Below are positions 22,820 to 30,532 of a stretch of 30,532 bases of DNA, piece by piece (position 1 is the stretch's first letter; every line of letters starts with the position of its first letter). A program made the position numbers and the translations under genes. The notes below the pieces were generated by a model. It searched no databases and had not been told where the DNA came from. It saw only the letters and a list, made by a program, of their open reading frames with translations. Source of the DNA: Purshia tridentata (lineage: Eukaryota > Streptophyta > Magnoliopsida > Rosales > Rosaceae); contig QANT01007007.1 of NCBI GenBank assembly GCA_003254885.1, forward strand, positions 1-30,532, read 5' to 3'.

Positions 22820-22885
22820 GAGATATGGTCAAATTGATAATCACACCTCTTGAGTCTTGATCTTAAGTTCGAAGTTCAAATTTTA
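22820..22885 (+). mobile_element. possible degenerate tRNA-derived SINE head
   Basis: TGGTCAAATTG (22826-22836) resembles a pol III box A, and AGTTCGAAGTTC (22866-22877) resembles box B, 40 bp apart as in tRNA-related SINE heads. Both boxes are imperfect and no element boundaries are visible. It could be chance. Confidence 0.3.
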
Positions 22886-23186
22886 CTCTCCAAAAATTGT
22901 AACTAATGAGGACATAAATTGAAAGGGACACGTTCTCCTGTCAACGGTCACAAACACACCAAGTGGGTATTCCAAATTAATTGTTTCGACAGAAAATTTA
23001 CATGGAAGCCCAACAATGACTTAGGTGGACACAAAGCTCATAGTGATCTATAAAGACTTGATAAATCACATGCAATAAATAAAGCAATGACTTGAATACT
23101 ACAAAGAATCCAAGTAATACAACATCAGCAAGAGAAACATATGCAGAGACTTAGGTGGAGCTGATATATAAACATGTTTCTTGGCA
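22886..23186. other. intergenic / 3' side of the TRM gene
   Basis: No gene seen. It probably contains the 3' untranslated region of the minus-strand gene that ends at 23187. Confidence 0.4.
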
Positions 23187-26100
23187 TCACAACTGCAAGA
23201 TATCAGCAACCACTTCATCGACCAAAGAATTAAATATTTGACCCTCAACCTCTACTCCGAGTGCAAATGCATCAGTTTCAAAGTCCAGCCATCTTCCGTA
23301 GTTGTTGCTCATGTCCTTGTCCACGAGTTCATCCACCATACAATCCCACATGCCACTCCAACCTGAGATTTCTTTGTACACTTCTTCTGCTAAGCACTCC
23401 TTTCTTCTCACTATTGCTATTCCTTTCACCCATGATCTGTATCCCCCACCTACATACTGCCTGCATCTCAAGTCCAAGCATTCACTTGTACAATCAAATA
23501 ATTCCTTCCGTCTTAGTCTCGACTCACCACGATCACTTTCCAACCGTCCTCTTCGACTCTCCAACAGATTGAAGAGATGAGGGTTTATGATCTCACGGGC
23601 CCGGCCCAACGCGAAGTCCTTAAACATTAATTCCACATTACATAGCGTCTCCTTCACATATTCTAATTCCCACTCATTCGATCTAAAATTATCTGTCATG
23701 TTTACCGTAGCTGCATGCTTTCTTGCCACAGTTGCAGTAGATGTGGAGGAAGCAGAATCTGATAACTCGGTATCAGCTTCTACTGAATGAAACTTCTTTG
23801 AAGAACTAAATCCATGAACTTCTTGAGCTTGAATGGATGAACACAACTTGCTTCCTGGAGAAACAAAGAAAAAAAAAAGAATTGAGTGTCCAGACATCCT
23901 GAAATAAGATACATTTTAGTAACTGAAAAAAAAAAGATACAATTCAAAATAGCCAGAACACCTGGATGATTTAAAATATGCATCTTATACCTTCTGTGCT
24001 GTTACTATCTGTGCTAACTGATGAGTCATAACTCTCATTTGAAAAAGAAGGTTCCAAAATAGAGACTGGACTAGGATGTCGGCCACTGAGAAACTGTCTA
24101 GCTTCAATATGACTGCTGCTATACTCATCCACCTTATCAACTCCCTGAAAATTTTTCATTTGTGTCAGCTACAATCAGATCAGATGGAATATGCAAAGTT
24201 TTGCCAAGCAGTAATTTTGTCAGTTCAAGAGAATTGAGATGAACATGAGGGGGGGAGAGGATGTGGTGGTTCCAAAGAAAGTGCCCAGCAGTATCAAGAC
24301 AATTAGGAAAGTAAGTCCTACCTGAAACTTGTGTTTCAATCTGAATGCAGGAGGTTCAGTGGATGAAAAGTCATCATCATAATGGCCACCAAATTTATCT
24401 GTAACCAATAGATGTTGGTCTCTCTGGTCGTTTAACCTTTGCATGGCACTAACTCCATTAAAATTGGGTTTCGAATCTGAATTTGAAGCACTTGAAGCTG
24501 ACCCTACTTTCATGGAAACATGACTAGAAGATTCAGTCCCAGAAGTTAATTCCCTTAACTTCTGTTCCAAAAGCATACTTAAAGCATCACCCCCTATCAC
24601 ATTGTAACCCAGTGAAGATAGCTTCATACTATCTGTGTCGAGCAACAATCTTTTACCCCTGTGATCCATGCAAAGACTGTTACTCTTCTGTGGGACCTGA
24701 GCCGAGATCTCAGTCCCGGGCAGTGGTCGTGTAAGTGGCGCTGTGAATGTAAAAGAAACAACATCCATGCCTTTCTTTTTGCTATCTTCAACCCAACTGT
24801 AATGCCTTTCAGTTACTGGACTAGATTGAACTGGCTTCTGCATTTTGTCACTTAACGTATCACCAACAGCCTGATCTTTACTAAATTGAAAGTTCCCATT
24901 TATTGACCTTTTCTTCCTAGGGTAATTCCTAGTATTCGAATAGGAAACTTCTTTTTCACTATCTGTTGCTTCTAAGCCCAACTTCCTTGATCCAATTTTG
25001 GAATTTCCACTACTTCGAATTGAGCTTTTGTGACGCCCAAAAGAGGAATCCCCAGACAGCACTTTCCTGCCCTGTGAGTTGGTAACCAAAGGCTTTGAAG
25101 GTAATTTGTCTTTATTGATCAGGCAATTTTGCTTCTGATTATTCTGCTTAAGAGCACCAGAAGCATTATGCGTAGAAGGTTTCTTATGCAAATTCTTTTG
25201 TACATTTGGCTGGCTCCTGAAGGGCTGGCTTGTGTTGACTTCACTCTGTTCTCTCTGGCCCACCAAGCTTCTATTTCTACTTAAACTCTGACCTCTTTTC
25301 TGAACATTGACCTTTGCTTGTATTGCAAGAGAAATGGACTTTCCTTTATTCTTTGAATTTTCTTCTTCAATATCAGAAGAAGCCCTGAATGAAATATCTA
25401 CAGATCCATTCCAGCTCTTGTTCAAAGACTGTCCCCTAAGATACTTGGCAGCATTTGACTCGACTGGCTTTCGGGACACTTCAGCAGGCCTGGTTGTCTT
25501 ATAAGCAGCTTCCACTTTCTCTTTTAAATTTTGAACTTTCATGGTTTCTGAAGAAGACCCAACCAGTGGCACTTTTCGGGAAGCCTCCACCTTTTCTTTG
25601 AGAGCATGAACCTTCAAGGGTGCTGAAGAAGATCCTACCAGAGGCATTTTGGATTTGGCAGTAGCTTGAGGTCCAGACTCAATAATTTTTGCTGCAGCTT
25701 CCATTATGTGAGCAGCATTCTTAGTGGGAACAAAACCAGGATTCTTAATAGGAGACAAAAGTTTATGGTGTGTAATTGGGATAGACTTGGCTGATCTAGG
25801 AGGCAATATTTCCGTTTGAAACTTCTCAATTGGCCTGCTTAGCAGCCTCTGGGGCTTTGACTCCACGGGATTCCTGGTGGGGCCTTCCATCTTATTGAGC
25901 AGATTTCCAGAATACAGTAACTGATGGTCATGATAATAATCAATGGTTTTCCTGTGGTTATGAGCATCTTGAAGAGATTGAGTGTCAAAAAATGGGGTAG
26001 AGTAGGGCTCAGAGAAATTAGATGTGGGTAAGGAGTCTAATCCCATAAGCCTGGCTACTACGCTAGGGGCTCTAGTTCCACATCCGTCTTCATCTGTAAC

Positions 26101-26589
26101 CGATGAAGCACAACTATAATCACTGCTACCTCTGATACTTGACCCTACCCCAGTTTCATCCTCATCTACTACCTAGATTTATAACAAGAATTGTAAACAA
26201 TATTAGATTCAAACCCCATTATAAGGTGTTCTAAAGAAATAAGCAGTATGAAAACAATAACTGAATTCTTACCAGATGATGCCGTGTCATTGGCAAGTTT
26301 CCGTAGCCTTTCTTTCCCTGTTTTGAACATTCTAGATCAAAAAAATAAGGGAAAATCAAAATTCAAAACAACCACCCATGAAAAGGAAAAATGATATACA
26401 CAGGACTATAATGTGCACTAGAGACAAGCATATGTTGTATGTCTTAGGCACATGCAATATAACTGTACCTTGTAAATCTGACTTGCTCGAGAATAACTTT
26501 TTTCGAGATTTTGCAGTCCAGTCAAACAGCTGAAAGAAACCACTCACATGACCTGCCCCACTTTTCGAACCTTCTTTCTCAACTCCCAT
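23187..26589 (-). CDS. TON1-recruiting-motif (TRM) protein with DUF4378 domain
   Basis: Five coding exons on the minus strand keep phase: 26589-26469, 26331-26273, 26172-24322, 24144-23991 and 23854-23187, giving 950 aa. The start MGVEKEGSKSGAGHVSGFFQ followed by LFDWTAKSRKKLFS is typical of the long TRM proteins. VVARLMGLDSLP at 98-109 is the conserved N-terminal RLMGL motif. The middle, about residues 120-720, is Ser/Lys-rich and probably disordered. The DUF4378 domain fills the last 180 residues or so, ending EGQIFNSLVDEVVADILQL, the conserved C-terminal TRM motif. TRM proteins bind TON1 and the TON2/FASS PP2A regulatory subunit and place them on cortical microtubules, controlling cell shape and division-plane set-up. 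The layout is closest to the TRM13/14/15 group as I recall it, but I do not assign a number. A 25-residue internal duplication lies at 237-286. Confidence 0.88.
25495..25644 (-). repeat. 75-bp in-frame tandem duplication in the TRM gene
   Basis: Two adjacent 25-codon units encode PLVGSSSAPLKVHALKEKVE and PLVGSSSETMKVQNLKEKVE, each followed by a short A-S/A-x-K link. They differ at several residues, so the duplication is older than the one in the DUF7731-like gene. Each unit is a short charged, potentially helical segment. They sit in the disordered middle of the protein. Confidence 0.85.
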
Positions 26590-26593
26590 TTTT

Positions 26594-27627
26594 CTGACGC
26601 AAAAGTCAAGAATACTTCAACAATTAAGTAAAAGAACAATGGAGGAGGAAGAATTTTGTTCCACAACCAAAACCCATTGGCAACTTGAGATCAAAGCAAA
26701 ATATCTTTATGATATTTAAGCAGTATAACATATCACGTAGAAACTGGCATTTTAGATGGAAGTCCTAAACAATAGCATATATTGAAAACACAGCTAAATT
26801 TTTCATTGAACTTTGATGTTTATGATACAGGAAAAGCATCTTTTTCAAAGATCACTGTTAAACAATAATGCATATTAATATTTTCCTTAATATGTCAAAT
26901 TCTGCATGCAATTTTAAAACAATCAATAATACTGTTTTATCAGATGATCAAAAATTTTGTGCACCTCTATATATTCTTGACCGAACTCCGAAGACTATTC
27001 ATATGGTAATGGATATTAGTGAGATGTTGTCCTAGCTTTCAAGATCAAGATAAATCTATGTGCTCATACATGATATCTTCCAGCATAGCCTAGTCTATGA
27101 AGTTCAAGAAGCTGAACTTTGTCAAATTAATAAGGCAATAAAGCAACTCGTCATGAGTAGTTACACTTACCCAGTTCACTCCTACCATTATCAAGGCTAC
27201 AAATGTTAACCAGTAGCTACATCCCCTCCCCCATTGAATACAAAAATTAGACTACTCATAACTCCTAACACACACACACACTAACTCCTAACACTCAAAA
27301 TCCAGTAATCCCTAGTTTAAGCATGAAAACGTTAATCCTCTATTTGCAACTTTATGCACCCAAATAAGAAGGGGAATTAAAAAAGGAAAAATGCACACAC
27401 AGAAACATAAAAAAAAAAAAGGTCAACATTCATTGCAAGAGGATCCCAAAAACTAAACAAGTCGAGTAAATTACACAAATGTAGTATTGTACAGATTTCA
27501 ATCTTCTCAAGCCCACAAAATACAAAACAAAAAGTCAAAACAAAACAAATCTGACCCCAAATCACAAAACCCAGAAACAAAAACAAAAGTTCCAAACTTT
27601 GCATTGTAATTCAAAGCAAAAACTTAC
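26594..27627 (-). other. 5' leader intron of the TRM gene (1034 bp)
   Basis: On the minus strand the donor CCT/GTAAGT lies at 27628/27627. The acceptor TGCGTCAG ends at 26594, just four bases before the ATG at 26589. It would place the first exon entirely in the untranslated leader. The intron is AT-rich with no coding remnant. It is inferred from splice signals and from the lack of a start signal beside the ATG. Confidence 0.6.
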
Positions 27628-27798
27628 AGGGTAACAATGCGCAGATCAACTAAGCCTCTCTCTAATTCTCCAAGGGACGCTCGTAGGGAACAAGGAAGGT
27701 GAAGCAAGTAATTAAAGATTAAGCAGAGATTTTGGAGGAACACATTGAAATGGAAAATCCCTTTAATTTTTTGGGGTCTGAGTCCCAGTCAGAAACTT

Positions 27799-27840
<42 letters not shown>
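27628..27840 (-). other. probable non-coding first exon of the TRM gene with a (GA)n tract
   Basis: A pure CT dinucleotide run at 27801-27839 (about 19 repeats) reads as (GA)n on the transcribed strand. It lies 170 bp before the leader donor. Long GA/CT tracts in leaders and core promoters of plant genes can bind BPC/GAGA-type factors. The exact transcription start is not visible. Confidence 0.5.
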
Positions 27841-27842
<2 letters not shown>

Positions 27843-28498
27843 GCATTAGTTAGGCCCTGTGTAGTTCAAAGCAATAAATGGAAGATAGAGTGAGTGAATT
27901 TTGTGTTTCTAGAAAAAATAATAAAATTTGTTTTTGAAAATAAAAAAACCGAAAAATTACAAAAGTTTGTAACGTCTCTTTGGAGAGGGGCTTCATTTCA
28001 AATTCCAACAGGCCGGGTCTTTCGTTTGGAGTGGGCCCTGAGATATGGCAAGGGAACGTGATAAAGTTACAGGGTAGTGCATGTGAGGAGTGTAATGTAC
28101 GGTGACGTGGCATTTGTAAACCTGGTTGTTTTTGTGAATAAAAGAAGAAGGGGGCTACGTGTCAGCTGAAGGGAGGTAGAATATTTAATTTCTTTGTTTT
28201 ATTTTATGTAACAAATCGACGGTATTAGTTTGATCCGCTGGGAAATGCGAACCTACATTACATGTATTCTCGCGCTTAATGCGTAAGTAGTGTTTATTTT
28301 GCAGGAATGAGTATGAGATTTCATTAATAGATGTAATGAGAGTGAAATTTCATTAATAGATGAACATTGGTCATGACAAATAAAGATGAAACTCTTCAAC
28401 AGAATGTACGAGGGCCTCATTTTTACTTAAACAAAATTTCCCTTAGTTTTTATCCCATCCCAGTTCATTCAATCTTCACTTCTAGCCCCACCTCTAAT
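27841..28498. other. upstream region of the TRM gene and intergenic DNA
   Basis: No gene. TTTCATTAATAGATG occurs twice, at about 28319 and 28349, in a short direct repeat. No clear TATA box was picked out on the minus strand. Confidence 0.35.
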
Positions 28499-28854
28499 TA
28501 GGAGTGGGCACGTGTCGAATAACCGAATTATGAGCGCCAAATGTATACCTAAACTGACATGGTCGATATTGGAATTTCTATAACTAAAACCAAACCACAT
28601 AGCACTCTAACTGACTGGTTCAATTCGATCAATTATGCAATCTATTTTATGTATCATTGAAAAACATTCAATCAAGATCCAAATTTCAAATGAATTTGAG
28701 GAAAAATTTATGATATTATAAAAAATAAAAAAAACTCAAAAAGATATAAGTTTATAAGTTTCGTTTTTCCTCAATATATATAAATAAGAGTTAGTAAGTG
28801 TTAAAAATTATAAATTTATAACCTTCAGTTCATTTATAATCAAATGAAATTCAT
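28499..28854. mobile_element. hAT-like terminus (TAGGAGTGGGCAC), partner end not found
   Basis: TAGGAGTGGGCACGTG at 28499 resembles the left end of the element at 18055 and is followed by the same kind of interior (CGAATAACCGAATT, AACCAAACCACA, GGTTCAATTCGATC). I could not find a matching right terminus, so the right limit given is only the start of the next terminus-like sequence. Probably a truncated copy. Confidence 0.4.
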
Positions 28855-29035
28855 TAGGAGTGTACAAATTTATTGAAAATTCGCTTATCGTATAATTTGA
28901 TTTGCATGGATTGGATCAGATTGATTTGTTTTTATAAATCCGATTCGTAATTTCTGGATCGAATTGCGGATTGAATATGAATATTAATATTAAAAAGCAC
29001 AAATATATCTAATCTAATCCACAAGTTATATATAT
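28855..29035. mobile_element. second hAT-like terminus (TAGGAGTGTACAAA), partner end not found
   Basis: TAGGAGTGTACAAATT begins at about 28855. It is followed by GGATTGGATCAGATTGATTTG and AAATCCGATTCG words, which are typical of non-autonomous plant elements with TAGGGGTGTACA ends. The interior fades into (TA)n at about 29030-29040. No right end or target duplication was seen. Confidence 0.35.
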
Positions 29036-29489
29036 ATATATTAAATTATCAAATAATTTATATATATTTGTAACAAAAAAGCCTTAACAGGTAAAATTGA
29101 TCTTCATCCGATGTAACAAAAAAAAATTGTAGCTAGGCGATTTGTTTATAGCCGTAGATTTGTAGCTAGATAGGTTGTAGGTAGAGCACATGGGCCCCAC
29201 CTTCTTAATTAGCTGTTGAAGATATAATTAGTGATCTCTTTTTTCTGGTTGGTAGAATAATGAACCTTCCTCGCCTCAAATTATGGTGAACCTTTATCTG
29301 CTAAATGCATGATTAATTGCACTGCACCCATTTAATTATATATGAGTGCTACTATTTTCACACCCATATTTTTTATTTAAAAAATTAACTAATTTACTCT
29401 TTTATGAAATTACTTAAAAGGACACATTTAAATTAAAAACAAAAAAAAGAACTCAAAGTTACATGGTTGGTCGTGGGCAATGAGTGTAA

Positions 29490-29695
29490 TTTCGATAATT
29501 TCGGTGAAATTTCGCCGAAATTATTGTTTTTGGAGAGTAGCGAAACGAAATCACAATTCCATCTATTTTTCGTATAAATTTCGGAAATTTCGCCGAAATT
29601 TCGGTGAAAATTTCGGGCGAAATTTAAAGATACAAATAGTAATGTTTGGTAAAATTTCGCCGAAATTTTAGCGAAATTTCTCGAAATTTTGAGAT
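29490..29695. repeat. cluster of AAATTTCGCCGAAATTT near-palindromes
   Basis: The 17-bp word AAATTTCGCCGAAATTW occurs at 29507-29523, 29585-29601 and 29652-29668, with partial copies (TTTCGGTGAAA, GCGAAATTTC, TCGAAATTTT) between. The word is almost its own reverse complement, so each copy can form a cruciform arm. It is dispersed rather than a strict tandem array. No coding content. Confidence 0.8.
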
Positions 29696-29774
29696 TTTTG
29701 CAAGTTTGAAATTTCTGGGTTTTGGGAAGAGGTGAGACCATGGAGGGACGAAGAGAGGAGGTCGGGCTGGGTTA

Positions 29775-30006
29775 TCGGTGCCACAGAGGAAACTGAAAAA
29801 GAAGAAGTAGCAGCATAGATGCAAGAGAGATGAGGGAGAGATGAGAGAGAGAGAGAGAGCGAATTTGCGGCGGCATGAGAAGAATGAAAAAAAATCGATG
29901 CCATAGAGGAAAACTGAAAAGAAGTGAAGTTGCAGCAGAGATGCAAGAGAGATGAGAAAGAGAGAGAGAGAGAGAGAACTTGCGGCGCATGAGAAGAATG
30001 AAAAAC
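29775..30006. repeat. 120-bp tandem duplication with (GA)n
   Basis: Unit 1 starts at 29775 (TCGGTGCCACAGAGGAAACT) and unit 2 at 29895 (TCGATGCCATAGAGGAAAAC). Each runs through GATGCAAGAGAGATGAG, a GA tract, TTGCGGCG and CATGAGAAGAATGAAAAA. The copies differ by scattered substitutions and small indels. A leading part of the motif before 29775 is not repeated. The minus-strand open frames here are translations of the GA repeats, not genes. Confidence 0.85.
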
Positions 30007-30116
30007 ATATTAGGGTTATGTTTGTTAACCGGTTACTACTTTTAAATGGTTTGTTAAAAAAAATCAGTTTATTAGGGAACATATAAATAGAATATTTTGG
30101 AAACTAACTCACAGCT

Positions 30117-30215
30117 ATTTGGTGGTCTAGTGGATTAAGTCATGGACCACTTCTCTATTTGGCTTGTGTTCGATCCACAAGCAGGAAAGTGCATAGGTGA
30201 GTTTTTTATTTTACT
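30117..30215 (+). mobile_element. tRNA-derived SINE-like head
   Basis: TGGTCTAGTGG (30123-30133) is a good pol III box A, and GTGTTCGATCC (30166-30176) is a good box B. The latter sits in a perfect T-arm (CTTGTG, TTCGATC, CACAAG). A D-arm-like GGTC/GACC pair is also present. No acceptor stem or sensible anticodon loop can be drawn, so it is a SINE head or tRNA relic and not a working tRNA. The 3' end is not defined; T-rich sequence follows from 30202. Confidence 0.55.
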
Positions 30216-30532
30216 TTTTAGAGTGTTAGGGATTTTTATAAAGTATGAAAAGTTAAGAAAAAAATTAAAACATATATAAATAATAAACTAAATAACTATA
30301 TAAACTTATCTAAAAAAAATATATAATTTCTGGGGTTTGTTTTAGAAGAATATAATTTATGGGTATAATTCTATTAACTAATTTAATTAAAAATACACTC
30401 AACATAAAACGAGAACCCAAACTAATTTAATTAAAAACTTTATATTAAAACTATATACATTACATAGTTACTTATATTTTAATTGATATGTGTTTTGTAA
30501 TTTAATAGACAATTAGATATATATCTTTATAA
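30216..30532. other. AT-rich tail of the window
   Basis: Nothing recognisable: AT-rich DNA with short A and T runs, and no supported gene or element boundary. Confidence 0.5.

Noticed and set aside
1749..26589. Co-regulated gene cluster or novel multi-gene system
   Set aside because: The six genes belong to unrelated pathways and have separate promoters; nothing in order or spacing suggests joint function.
29480..29700. CRISPR-like array
   Set aside because: Repeats are palindromic but irregularly spaced and degenerate, and the DNA is plant nuclear.
29624..30082. Serine/leucine-rich minus-strand open frame of 152 codons and its shadows
   Set aside because: It is the translation of the 120-bp GA-rich tandem duplication and the AAATTTCG cluster.
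30117..30190. Functional tRNA gene
   Set aside because: Box A, box B and the T-arm are good, but no acceptor stem or anticodon arm can be formed.

Overview
This window is plant nuclear DNA from a dicot, probably a woody rosid, although I cannot name the genus. The reasons are AT-rich intergenic DNA, many short GT-AG introns, long untranslated leaders with CT/GA tracts, and plant-only gene families (R2R3-MYB, TON1-recruiting-motif protein, DUF7731-type secreted protein). Short plant transposon relics lie between and inside the genes. I reconstructed six gene models by joining exons and checking that reading phase is kept across every junction. All introns used are GT-AG.

Layout, left to right. 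1-300: right end of a MITE-like element built from CCAAATC inverted repeats. 1677-5753 (+): a GH3 beta-xylosidase/alpha-L-arabinofuranosidase of the BXL1 type, 6 exons, 776 aa, secreted to the cell wall. About 7830-10307 (+): a small endosulfine-family protein, 98 aa, with a spliced 5' leader. 11489-12361 (+): a cysteine-rich secreted protein of unknown function (DUF7731-like), 188 aa, carrying a 33-bp in-frame tandem duplication. 13510-17270 (+): an AMSH3-like JAMM/MPN+ deubiquitinase, 14 exons, 511 aa, with all zinc ligands present. 18047-18540: a complete non-autonomous hAT-like element with an 8-bp target site duplication. 20028-21758 (+): an R2R3-MYB of the flavonol-regulator subgroup 7 type, 356 aa, with a hairpin MITE in intron 2. 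22505-22760 (-): a dead 3' fragment of a LINE RNase H region. 23187-27840 (-): a TRM protein, 950 aa, with a roughly 1-kb intron in its leader. 28499-30532: gene-poor, with hAT-like ends, an AAATTTCGSCGAAATTT palindrome cluster, a 120-bp tandem duplication and a tRNA-derived SINE-like head.

The genes do not form a pathway or cluster. They cover cell-wall trimming, PP2A control, endosomal deubiquitination, flavonol transcription and cortical microtubule organisation, which is ordinary plant gene order with independent promoters. I found no sign of a novel multi-gene system. The points most worth checking are the intronic MITE in the MYB gene, the two in-frame coding duplications, the Gly-to-Cys change beside the endosulfine phosphosite, and the repeats at the right end.
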